DNA of 22,680 bases from Acinetobacter sp. (GTDB lineage Bacteria; Pseudomonadota; Gammaproteobacteria; Pseudomonadales; Moraxellaceae), in the NCBI GenBank assembly GCA_030152275.1, contig JASLHF010000032.1:1-22680 (forward strand). Reading direction: 5' to 3'. Position numbers and translations under genes: made by a program. Position 1 is the first letter of the stretch. Every line of letters starts with the position of its first letter. The notes beneath the pieces were generated by a model that was given only the letters and a program-made list of their open reading frames with translations, was not told the origin of the DNA and did no database searches. This document shows, piece by piece, positions 16,102-22,680 of this stretch.

Positions 16102-17319
16102 TTAGTGTTCAGCCCATTCTACAGAGTTAAGGTCGATACCTTCTTTGTACATGTCCCAAAGCGGAGAAAGATCACGTAATTTTTCAACAGCAGCTTTGGT
16201 AATTTCAAGTACATGGTCAATATCTTGTTCAGTCGTATATTTACCGAAGCTGAAACGAATTGAGCTATGCGCAAGTTCGTCAGATAGGCCAAGTGCACGA
16301 AGAACGTAAGATGGTTCTAAAGTTGCAGAAGTACATGCTGAACCTGAAGATACAGCACAGTCTTTCAATGCCATCATTAACGATTCGCCTTCAACAAAGT
16401 TGAAGCTTACGTTTAGATAGTTTGCAACGTTATATTCTGGGTGACCGTTAAGGAAAACTTGTTCAAGACCTTGCAAGCCATTCCAAAGTTTGTCACGCAG
16501 TACACGAATACGTGTTTGCTCTGCAACAAGGTTTTTGCCAGCAAGTTCAAATGCTTCGCCCATACCCACAATTTGGTGAGTTGCAAGCGTACCTGAACGC
16601 ATACCGCGTTCATGACCGCCACCGTGCATTTGCGCTTTAATACGTACACGCGGCTGACGGCGTACGTAAAGAGCACCAATACCTTTAGGGCCATAAATTT
16701 TGTGACCAGAGAAACTCATCAAGTCAACTTTCATGGTTGAAAGATCAATTTCAACTTTGCCCGCAGCTTGTGCAGCATCAACATGGAAATAAGTTTTGTT
16801 TGCACGAGTCAATTCACCGATTGCTGCAACGTCAGTTACAGTACCGATTTCGTTGTTCACCATCATGAGTGATACAAGAATAGTGTCTGGACGAAGCGCA
16901 GCTTGAACCATATCAGGAGTGATTAAACCTGTTTTAGCTTCTGGTTCAAGATAAGTAATTTCGAAGCCTTCTTCTTCTAGCTCACGGCAAGTATCAAGAA
17001 TTGCTTTGTGTTCGATTTTACTTGTAATAATGTGTTTGCCTTTTGATGCATAGAACTGAGCAATACCTTTAAGCGCAAGGTTGTCAGATTCAGTCGCACC
17101 AGAAGTCCAAACGATTTCGCGTGGGTCAGCTTTTACAAGATTAGCGACCTGCTCGCGTGCATATTCTACTTTTTCTTCTGCTTGCCAGCCGTAAGCATGT
17201 GAACGAGATGCAGCGTTACCAAAAGTACCGTCAAAAGTAAGGCACTCCATCATACGTTCCGCAACTTGAGGATCGACAGGAGTAGTGGCTGCATAATCAA
17301 GATAAATAGGACGTTTCAT
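16102..17319 (-). CDS. iscS: Cysteine desulfurase IscS
   Basis: IscS is a PLP enzyme that removes sulfur from L-cysteine as an enzyme-bound persulfide and hands it to IscU and to tRNA thiolation partners. From the ATG at 17319 it has 405 residues (E. coli 404), starting MKRPIYLDYAATTPVD. The PLP lysine is Lys207 (SFSGHKIYGPKG), with His104 near the cofactor, and the persulfide cysteine is Cys329 (SSGSACTSA). The C-terminus SVEWAEH matches the E. coli end that contacts IscU. The frame stays open to 17400, but that stretch overlaps iscR and is not family sequence. The start lies one base after the iscR stop (TGA-C-ATG), so translation of iscR and iscS is probably coupled. Confidence 0.97.
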   Translation of the reverse strand: MKRPIYLDYAATTPVDPQVAERMMECLTFDGTFGNAASRSHAYGWQAEEKVEYAREQVANLVKADPREIVWTSGATESDNLALKGIAQFYASKGKHIITSKIEHKAILDTCRELEEEGFEITYLEPEAKTGLITPDMVQAALRPDTILVSLMMVNNEIGTVTDVAAIGELTRANKTYFHVDAAQAAGKVEIDLSTMKVDLMSFSGHKIYGPKGIGALYVRRQPRVRIKAQMHGGGHERGMRSGTLATHQIVGMGEAFELAGKNLVAEQTRIRVLRDKLWNGLQGLEQVFLNGHPEYNVANYLNVSFNFVEGESLMMALKDCAVSSGSACTSATLEPSYVLRALGLSDELAHSSIRFSFGKYTTEQDIDHVLEITKAAVEKLRDLSPLWDMYKEGIDLNSVEWAEH

Positions 17320-17320
17320 G

Positions 17321-17794
17321 TCAAATACCTGTAACCGATAAAAGGGCTGAATCAAAACCAGTAGAATTTTGGCGAATGGCAACGGTTTGTACGTTGTCAC
17401 GGGCTACAAGATCCGCAAGCGTGATTTTTGCTAAATAATCGGCAATGTGGTGGGAGAGTTCTTGCCATAAATCATGAGTTAAGCACATCGCACCATTCTG
17501 ACAATTGCCTTTATGGTCGCAGCGGGTAGCATCAACTGTTTCATTTACAGCTTCAATAATTTCTAAAACTGTGATGTCTTCAGCGCTGCGGGCCAAGTGA
17601 TAGCCGCCGTTTGCACCGCGAATACTGGAAACTAAGCCGTGGCGCTTCAGTTTCGCAAATAACTGCTCAAGATAGGCAACCGAAATTGTTTGACGTGTCG
17701 CAATTTCTGCAAGTGTGATCGTTTGTTCAGTTGGCTGCAAAGCTAGATCAAGTAGAGCAGTCACTGCGTAGCGACCGCGAGTTGTTAAGCGCAT
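17321..17794 (-). CDS. iscR: Fe-S cluster-sensing transcriptional repressor IscR
   Basis: IscR is an Rrf2-family winged-helix regulator. In its [2Fe-2S] form it represses the isc operon; the apo form binds a different (type 2) class of sites. From the ATG at 17794 the protein has 157 residues and starts MRLTTRGRYAVTALLDLA, as in E. coli. The recognition helix region is YLEQLFAKLKRHGLVSSIRG. The cluster ligands Cys92, Cys98, Cys104 and His107 (RCDHKGNCQNGAMCLTHDLW) match E. coli numbering exactly. The frame has a GTG at 17806, but that adds four residues and is not needed. It is the first gene of the operon, with its promoter and operator at 17828-17860; no strong ribosome binding site is visible. 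Confidence 0.96.
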   Translation of the reverse strand: MRLTTRGRYAVTALLDLALQPTEQTITLAEIATRQTISVAYLEQLFAKLKRHGLVSSIRGANGGYHLARSAEDITVLEIIEAVNETVDATRCDHKGNCQNGAMCLTHDLWQELSHHIADYLAKITLADLVARDNVQTVAIRQNSTGFDSALLSVTGI

Positions 17795-17827
17795 GATTCG
17801 ATACACATGAATAGACTAGATGTGCCG

Positions 17828-17860
17828 ATTTTAAGAATCCTGACTAAATTAGTCAAGTTT
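17828..17860 (-). promoter_or_regulatory. isc operon promoter overlapping a type 1 IscR site
   Basis: On the minus strand, TTGACT (17851-17856) and TAAAAT (17828-17833) are separated by 17 bp, a near-consensus sigma-70 promoter. Bases 17836-17860 fit the type 1 IscR consensus (GACT, four A/T-rich bases, then TAGTC) at nearly every position of its central part, so holo-IscR bound here would cover the -35 box. The predicted 5' leader to iscR is about 26 nt. Confidence 0.88.
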
Positions 17861-17906
17861 TTTTATGATGTTTGCTTGGTTTTATTTATTTAGAAAAATT
17901 ATGCAT

Positions 17907-18557
17907 TTAAGCAAGCCAAAAATTATACACTAATAACGCAATTAAAAGTACAGTAATTAATGTAAAAACAGTGTTAATGCGTTTTTGCCGGCGTTCTATA
18001 CGTTTGATGCGATTTTTGTATTGTTTAACTTCTACTTGCAAAGTATTGATTTTAGAACGCTGTTGATCAATTTTTTCCAGTAAAGGCGCAATACGTTTTT
18101 TTGATGCAATGACATCTTGTTCATTAGATGGCTGTGTTAGCCAATTTTTCCAATCTGCTAGAACTTTAGGCAGGCTAAATAGAGAAAGCAGGTCGCGAAA
18201 TTCATCTTTGAGGACAGTGTCACCGTCAATACGCATGGCTTTAATACTGCGGCGGTTGCCAAATACAAAGATTTTAATTAAATCCATTAATGTAGTGCGC
18301 ACATCAAGATCGACCGCTTTTTCACCAGCTTTATGGTCAAATAAGATACCGTTTTCGGTAAATTGCAGGTAAATGTCAAAATAAGGAATATAGCTGTTTA
18401 TTTTGATTGCTATTTTTTCTTCTACAAACTTTTTGGCTTGTAAAGCAACAACACGGTCATGTTTTAAAATAAAGGTAAAAGCAGTTTCTAAAACAATCAG
18501 TATCATTGTGAGCAACAAATGCGGTTGATTTTGACCTTGTTGTTGCGCATCACTCAT
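17907..18557 (-). CDS. Unrecognised membrane-tethered coiled-coil protein, 216 aa
   Basis: I do not recognise this gene with confidence. Residues 13-31 are hydrophobic. Residues 50-140 look like a folded alpha/beta domain (FDIYLQFTENGILF, DLDVRTTLMDLIKIF, IKAMRIDGDTVLKDEFRDLL); the last part is reminiscent of SCP2-like lipid-binding proteins such as UbiJ, but weakly. Residues 155-193 are a highly charged, probable coiled coil (LEKIDQQRSKINTLQ to RIERRQKR). A clear transmembrane segment (196-214) ends the protein, so it is probably a tail-anchored inner-membrane protein. The ATG at 18557 has AAGGAT about 8 nt upstream, and a stable hairpin sits just upstream of that. It lies upstream of iscR on the same strand and divergent from the phasin gene. 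A role in lipid or quinone handling would be speculation. Confidence 0.7.
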   Translation of the reverse strand: MSDAQQQGQNQPHLLLTMILIVLETAFTFILKHDRVVALQAKKFVEEKIAIKINSYIPYFDIYLQFTENGILFDHKAGEKAVDLDVRTTLMDLIKIFVFGNRRSIKAMRIDGDTVLKDEFRDLLSLFSLPKVLADWKNWLTQPSNEQDVIASKKRIAPLLEKIDQQRSKINTLQVEVKQYKNRIKRIERRQKRINTVFTLITVLLIALLVYNFWLA

Positions 18558-18565
18558 AAAAAACC

Positions 18566-18616
18566 AATCCTTACCTGAAAGTATGGGGCTTCCTGCCCGA
18601 TGGTATTTTCAGGATT
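18566..18616 (-). promoter_or_regulatory. Structured leader upstream of the 17907-18557 gene
   Basis: Arms 18574-18584 and 18603-18613 (CCTGAAA with TTTCAGG, extended by G-U, T-A, A-T and U-G pairs) enclose an inner GGGC-TTCCT-GCCC hairpin (18586-18598). On the minus strand the upstream arm also contains AATCCT, which is the exact complement of AGGATT, the Shine-Dalgarno region at 18566-18571. The two pairings exclude each other. The structure is seen in sequence; any switching is inference. Confidence 0.45.
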
Positions 18617-18753
18617 CAATCAAAAACACATGAATTAAACTGCTTTGTAGAACAGTTTTGCAAATCTATCAAGCATTAAGTTTGTTATTATAGGAAGAAA
18701 TTGCAGATTGACATATAAATTTGCACAGAAAATCACAAGGAGCAGTGCTTGAT

Positions 18754-19227
18754 ATGGATAAAACAACAATAGCCGAAACAGCCGCTGAACATGATCACAC
18801 TTCAGAAAAATCGGTTAAATCCAAAGGGCGTCCGCATTCTGACCGGAAATCCGTGTTAGATTTTCGTAAATATACTAAACAAATTTGGCTTGCAGGCTTG
18901 GGAGCATTTTCCCGTGCAGAAGAAGAAGGCAATAAATTATTTGACTCTTTGGTTAAAGTTGGAGAGGAGCTGGAATCGACAACGACAGATATCGCTGACC
19001 AGACTGTAGATAAAGTTTCTGAAAAAGCAAAAGAATCTGTAACAGATACAAAAGAGAAAGTTGAAAAGCTTCTTGATACCAGTGTAAACCATTCTTTAAA
19101 CCGTATGGGTTTGGTGGCAGCTAAAGACCTGCAGCATCTGGAAAAATTGATATTACAGCTGCATGCAAAAGTTGACCATTTAGCGGAAGAGCATCGCAAA
19201 ATTCAGCAGCAATTGACTAAAAAATAG
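18754..19227 (+). CDS. Phasin / polyhydroxyalkanoate granule-associated protein (PhaI/PhaF-like)
   Basis: A 157-residue protein with the granule-associated phasin signature: after a charged, probably disordered N-terminus (1-38), the segment YTKQIWLAGLGAFSRAEEEGNKLFDSLVKVGEELE (start Tyr40) matches the amphipathic helix of Pseudomonas PhaI/PhaF. A long Lys/Glu/Asp/Thr-rich helix (75-110) and a C-terminal leucine-patterned coiled coil (about 125-155) follow. Such proteins coat PHA granules in the cytoplasm; no PHA synthase is in the window, so the link to PHA is from family only. It lacks the Lys/Ala/Pro-rich DNA-binding tail of PhaF. The ATG at 18754 has AAGGAG 11 nt upstream; an upstream TTG frame to 18721 is less likely. 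Confidence 0.8.
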   Translation: MDKTTIAETAAEHDHTSEKSVKSKGRPHSDRKSVLDFRKYTKQIWLAGLGAFSRAEEEGNKLFDSLVKVGEELESTTTDIADQTVDKVSEKAKESVTDTKEKVEKLLDTSVNHSLNRMGLVAAKDLQHLEKLILQLHAKVDHLAEEHRKIQQQLTKK

Positions 19228-19300
19228 AAAATTGTGAGCAATTATTCATTTTTCAAGGTTTTTTTCGTCAATTATTTGCAAAAAAACAGCTGGCTGAGTA

Positions 19301-19330
19301 TTGCGTTTCCCCCTAAAGCATTGCTATAAA
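19301..19330 (+). promoter_or_regulatory. Candidate hupB promoter
   Basis: TTGCGT (19301-19306) and TATAAA (19325-19330) with an 18-bp spacer lie 66 bp upstream of the HU start codon. The spacer holds a C-run. The match is moderate, not proof of activity. Confidence 0.4.
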
Positions 19331-19396
19331 GGCGCTAGGGCAATTTAAACTACTTCTTGAACCTTAAATAAACGATATTAAGAGGACGTAATTTTC

Positions 19397-19669
19397 ATGA
19401 ATAAATCAGAATTAATTGATGCTATTGCAGAGAAAGGGGGATTATCTAAGGCTGACGCAGGTAAAGCTTTAGATGCAACTATCGCTTCTGTAACTGAGGC
19501 GCTAAAAGCAGGCGACACAGTTACTTTGGTTGGCTTTGGTACTTTCAGTGTGAAAGAGCGTGCAGCGCGTACCGGCCGTAACCCGCAAACTGGCGCAACT
19601 CTAGAAATCAAAGCAAGCAAAGTGCCAAGCTTCAAAGCTGGTAAAGGCTTAAAAGATTCTGTAGCTTAA
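19397..19669 (+). CDS. hupB: DNA-binding protein HU (beta-type)
   Basis: HU is a small nucleoid-associated protein that binds and bends DNA without sequence specificity. The 90 residues are the family standard: MNKSELIDAIAEKGGLSKAD helices, the GFGTF turn (46-50), and the beta-arm ERAARTGRNPQTG with the intercalating Pro63, ending KVPSFKAGKGLKDSV. The position directly before ppiD is the conserved hupB-ppiD order of gammaproteobacteria, which supports the HupB name over HupA or IHF. An AAGAGG ribosome binding site precedes the ATG by about 12 nt, and a strong terminator follows the gene, so it is a single-gene transcript. Confidence 0.95.
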   Translation: MNKSELIDAIAEKGGLSKADAGKALDATIASVTEALKAGDTVTLVGFGTFSVKERAARTGRNPQTGATLEIKASKVPSFKAGKGLKDSVA

Positions 19670-19682
19670 GTTTATTAAGTTG

Positions 19683-19711
19683 AAAAACGCGCCATCTTTG
19701 GCGCGTTTTTT
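19683..19711 (+). terminator. Intrinsic terminator of hupB
   Basis: A 12-bp stem (arms 19683-19694 and 19699-19710) with core ACGCGCCA/TGGCGCGT, a TCTT loop and a run of six T (19706-19711), 13 nt after the stop. Confidence 0.92.
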
Positions 19712-19799
19712 ATTGATAAATATGATTTAGTGGATTAACGCATTCATTCATTGCAGGTTTTAAGTTAAAATCTGTCGCAAATAAAATATTGGATTACTT

Positions 19800-21665
19800 A
19801 TGGAATCTTTTCGTAAAGTCATTAAGGGATGGCTGGGCAAGGTTTTGCTCATATTATTTTTGACCCCTTTAGCGCTTGTAGGTATTGAAGGATATTTTAG
19901 CGGCGGTTCTAAAGATGCAGTGAAATCAGTGAATGGTACTGATATCTCAAAGAAAGATTTAGAGCAGCTGACAAATTCATTAAAACAGCAATACTTAGCC
20001 TATGCTAAAGGCGACGAAACTTTACTGAATCAGGATTTCATTAATAATAATGCATTAGAAACGCTGATTGCACGTCAGCTGCTGCTGCAGCAGGCGGAAA
20101 AACTAGGTATTAGCCTAAGCGACCAGCAACTGGCGCAGATGATCCAGCAGCAGCCTAGTTTTCAGCAAAATGGCCAGTTTTCTAAAGAATTATATGCAAA
20201 TTATTTAAAATCTATTGGCATGACCAATAGCGCCTTTATTGAAAGCTTACGCAATGATCACGCATTAAAAATGCTGTCATCTACATTCATGAACTATGCA
20301 TTGGTTAGCAAAGTTGATGTTAAGCAAATTGCTGCGCTGCAAACTGAACAGCGTACACTGCAGTTGGCTAGCATTAAGCTGGATGACTATAAAAAAGCGG
20401 TCAAAGTGACTGATGCTGAAATTGATGCTTTTTATAAAAAGCATCCGAGCATGTTTAAGCAAGTGACTAGTGTAGACGTTGACTATGTTGTGCTTTCACC
20501 GGCAAATATTAAGGGCGCAGCCACTGAAGTTACAGATGCTGATTTGAAACAGGCGTATGATGATTTTGCAAAAAAACTGCAGCAGTCTGCCCAGCCTGAA
20601 GTGAAGCATATTTTAATTACGGCAGATAACCGTACAGATGCAGCGGCTAAAAAACTGGCTGAAGATGTGGCGGCAAAAATTAAAGCTGGCACTTCATTTA
20701 CGGCCGCTGCAGCTCAGTATTCGGAAGATCCGGATTCTAAAGCAAAAGGCGGTATAATTGCAGTGTATCAAAAAGGTGTCTTTGGCAATGCATTTGATCA
20801 AACAGTTGAATCATTGAAGGCAGGTCAAGTATCTGCGCCAGTTAAAACTGATTATGGATATCATCTGATTGAAAAAGAAGCTTCGGCGGTTCAAGTGCCT
20901 TCATTTGAAAGTGAAAAAGCACGCTTAACGCAGGAAGTGCTGAAAACTAAGAATGCTAATTTATTCTCAGATACAGTTAACAGTCTGAATGATATGGTGG
21001 TGAGCAGCGATGCGCTGGATGTGATTACGCAAGAAGTAAAAGGCGTTCAGGTGCAGTCGGTGAAAGGTTTTACATTAGCCTCTGTTAATCCGGTTTTAAG
21101 CCAAGCAAATGTTAAAGTTAAACTGTTTAATGATGATGTTAAAAATGGCGATCGGAATGCTTCCAGCAGCATTCAGTTGGAAAATGGCGATACCGCATGG
21201 GTGAAAGTTCGTAACTATCATGCGGCAGGCGTACAGACTTTAGCTGAAGCAAAAGCGAAAGTGAAAGCGCAACTGATTGAGCAGAAAGCGGCAGATGCTG
21301 CTAAAGCGAAAATTCAAAATGTATTGAATGAGTTTAAATCTAAGCCTGCAGCTGAAGTGAATAAAACAGGCATTAATTTTGTCACTGCGGGCACATATAC
21401 CCGTGCTGATGGAATGCTCAAACGTGATATTCAACGTGCAGCTTTTAGTGTGCCTGCGCCAAAAGCCGGTTTCTGGTCAGTTACGACTACAAAAATGCCA
21501 AATGAGTTGGTTGTTGTAGCAGTAACCAACGTGACTAAACCCGATGCTGCAGCAATTCCAGCAGAAGAAACTGCAGAATTGACTAAGTTGTATCAGCAGC
21601 TGCGCGGTCAGCAGGAATTTGATGATTACACCCGCTATTTAAAGGCGCATGCAAAAATTAAATAA
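19800..21665 (+). CDS. ppiD: Periplasmic folding chaperone PpiD (SurA/parvulin family)
   Basis: PpiD is anchored in the inner membrane near the Sec translocon and helps newly exported proteins fold. The 621 residues match E. coli (623). The N-terminus MESFRKVIKGWLGKVLLILF is the short cytoplasmic start followed by the single membrane helix (about 13-33). A SurA-N-like chaperone region follows (about 40-200), then a parvulin domain (about 266-355: KHILITADN, YSEDPDSKAKGG, FGNAFDQTVESLKAGQVS, YGYHLI) and a C-terminal chaperone-like region. The parvulin domain keeps both usual histidines (His270 and His355). It follows hupB, a conserved order. The ATG at 19800 has only a weak ribosome binding site; the terminator is at 21699-21722. 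Confidence 0.94.
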   Translation: MESFRKVIKGWLGKVLLILFLTPLALVGIEGYFSGGSKDAVKSVNGTDISKKDLEQLTNSLKQQYLAYAKGDETLLNQDFINNNALETLIARQLLLQQAEKLGISLSDQQLAQMIQQQPSFQQNGQFSKELYANYLKSIGMTNSAFIESLRNDHALKMLSSTFMNYALVSKVDVKQIAALQTEQRTLQLASIKLDDYKKAVKVTDAEIDAFYKKHPSMFKQVTSVDVDYVVLSPANIKGAATEVTDADLKQAYDDFAKKLQQSAQPEVKHILITADNRTDAAAKKLAEDVAAKIKAGTSFTAAAAQYSEDPDSKAKGGIIAVYQKGVFGNAFDQTVESLKAGQVSAPVKTDYGYHLIEKEASAVQVPSFESEKARLTQEVLKTKNANLFSDTVNSLNDMVVSSDALDVITQEVKGVQVQSVKGFTLASVNPVLSQANVKVKLFNDDVKNGDRNASSSIQLENGDTAWVKVRNYHAAGVQTLAEAKAKVKAQLIEQKAADAAKAKIQNVLNEFKSKPAAEVNKTGINFVTAGTYTRADGMLKRDIQRAAFSVPAPKAGFWSVTTTKMPNELVVVAVTNVTKPDAAAIPAEETAELTKLYQQLRGQQEFDDYTRYLKAHAKIK

Positions 21666-21698
21666 GCAATCTGCTGCATTAACAAAAAAATCAAAAAG

Positions 21699-21722
21699 AA
21701 CCAGCCTAAGGGCTGGTTTTTT
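21699..21722 (+). terminator. Intrinsic terminator of ppiD
   Basis: An 8-bp stem (AACCAGCC 21699-21706 and GGCTGGTT 21711-21718) with a TAAG loop and six T (21717-21722), 33 nt after the stop codon. Confidence 0.9.
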
Positions 21723-21904
21723 AATGGCTGAAATTGGTCAGAGCTGGATTTTGGGCAAATGTTATTTATTTGAAAAGCATTATGTATATGAAAGAGTGAA
21801 TGTTTTTCTTAGGAATAAAAATGGAATGGATTTCAAAGTATGCTCCACGCATGATTAAGTGCATGGGAATTCACTGCTGGGCCATATGCAGTCAAACATA
21901 GCGT

Positions 21905-22680
21905 ATGAGTGTCAGTTCTGTGCCGCGCAGCGGCCGTAATATATGTATTTTTATGCTCACGGGTTTATGCGCTCTCAGTCTGCTGGCTACAGAAATTGAT
22001 TTTCAAAATATATTGCAGCAAGAAAGATCTTGGGCTGGACTGCAGACTAAAACGGTAAAATCTGGCGATATTGTTTGGACGTACTGAAGGCGGTAATCCA
22101 GCTTAACCGACCATACTGCTGCTGCATGGCTTTGTCTGGTATACGCGATAATTAGAACCGTATTGCGCGTTATCTTACGCCTTATTGTCACGTCATTATT
22201 CCAGACCCTCCTGCGCACGGAGAAACGAAAGTACCAAAAGGCTTTGATCTATCGATGCCCAATTTAGCGGAAAAGCTGCGCCGTTTTGCCGGCGCTGCAC
22301 AGTTTAATCCGAATGTGCATATAGCAGGACATTCTATGGGCGGGGCAATTGCTATGCTGTATAGCGTGCAATATCCGCTGGAAATAAAGTCGTTAATACT
22401 GGCGGATGCCGCTGGCGTGTTTAAAAATGCCAATACCCCATATCTGAAAGATCCGGCGCAGCTTCGCCAAACTGTGGTGGAAAGGCCGGGCGATTTTAAC
22501 CGCTTGATGGATATTGCCATGCAGACGCCGCCTTTTATTCCTGAAGAGCTGAAAACTTGCACAGGAAAATCTGATGATCGCTCAGTCTAAAAATACGCAT
22601 TTGATGGTGAATACATTGATCGAAATGTCAAAGATTTACACAGCGGATTCTTTTGCCTTAGCAGCAAAAATGATTGATGC
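21905..22680 (+). pseudogene. Decayed alpha/beta hydrolase (esterase/lipase-like) gene, runs off the window
   Basis: Read across frames, the sequence encodes a secreted alpha/beta hydrolase: an N-terminal hydrophobic segment (NICIFMLTGLCALSLLA), GDIVWTY, EGGNPA, PTILLLHGF, NRIARYLTPYCHVIIPD, PPAHGE, the nucleophile elbow AGHSMGGA (about 22323-22346), NTPYLKDP and MQTPPFIPEELK, then LAQENLMIAQSKNTHLM to the edge. The frame is broken at least five times: a shift after GDIVWTY (near 22085), TAA at the residue after GNPA (22107-22109), one extra base between HGF and DN (22134-22146), TAG where the family has Trp in DNWNR (22153-22155), and one extra base after EELK (near 22556). The GCATGG-type active-site regions survive. 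The start is the ATG at 21905. A clean product cannot be made; clustered sequencing error is the only alternative. Confidence 0.85.

Noticed and set aside
17320..17400. N-terminal extension of iscS to 17400
   Set aside because: It overlaps the iscR coding end and does not resemble IscS; MKRPIYLDYAATT is the standard N-terminus.
21649..21858. 69-codon plus-strand frame across the ppiD end and terminator
   Set aside because: It reads through the ppiD terminator hairpin in another frame and has no ribosome binding site of its own.
22188..22562. 124-codon minus-strand frame opposite the hydrolase pseudogene
   Set aside because: It is the antisense shadow of the conserved hydrolase frame; the plus strand carries the recognisable motifs.
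1..22680. Mobile element, CRISPR array, tRNA/rRNA or defence system
   Set aside because: No transposase, integrase, terminal repeats, spaced direct repeats or RNA gene signatures were found on either strand.

Overview
The window is a 22.7 kb stretch of mostly core chromosome from a gammaproteobacterium, almost certainly an Acinetobacter or close Moraxellaceae relative. This rests on the protein sequences (IscR, HscA, Mfd, HU, PpiD, and a phasin and membrane cyclase of the Acinetobacter/Pseudomonas type), the moderately AT-rich DNA, AT-rich spacers and compact tetraloop terminators. I could not run a database search, so the species is not assigned. I see no insertion sequence, integrase, tRNA, rRNA or CRISPR array.

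Left part (1-5900): the 3' end of a bestrophin-like channel gene, an SRPBCC/AHSA1 protein, an LRAT-like (NlpC/P60-fold) membrane-anchored protein divergent from a secreted phosphodiester glycosidase, a small lipoprotein, a small unknown protein, trmA (tRNA m5U54 methyltransferase) and another small unknown protein. These are mostly single-gene units; three short minus-strand genes end in, or are separated by, clear intrinsic terminators.

Middle (6000-12300): mfd (transcription-repair coupling factor), then a HIT-family protein followed 57 nt later by a membrane-bound class III adenylate cyclase. About 570 bp of apparently non-coding DNA follows.

Iron-sulfur block (12321-17860, minus strand): the complete housekeeping operon iscR-iscS-iscU-iscA-hscB-hscA-fdx. 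IscR (Fe-S repressor) controls it from a near-consensus promoter whose -35 box lies inside a type 1 IscR operator. IscS supplies sulfur, IscU is the scaffold, IscA a carrier, HscB/HscA the dedicated cochaperone/chaperone pair, and Fdx the electron donor. A 21-bp perfect inverted repeat ends the operon; no iscX follows. Two strong hairpins lie in the iscS/iscU and iscA/hscB spacers.

Right part (17900-22680): an unrecognised membrane-tethered coiled-coil protein with a structured leader, a phasin, the nucleoid protein HU and the periplasmic chaperone PpiD, each of the last two with its own terminator. The window ends in a decayed alpha/beta hydrolase pseudogene (three frameshifts, two stops) that runs off the edge.

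No convincing new multi-gene system was found. The best leads are the leader of the 17907-18557 gene, the isc spacer hairpins, the HIT/cyclase pair and the LRAT/phosphodiester glycosidase divergent pair.
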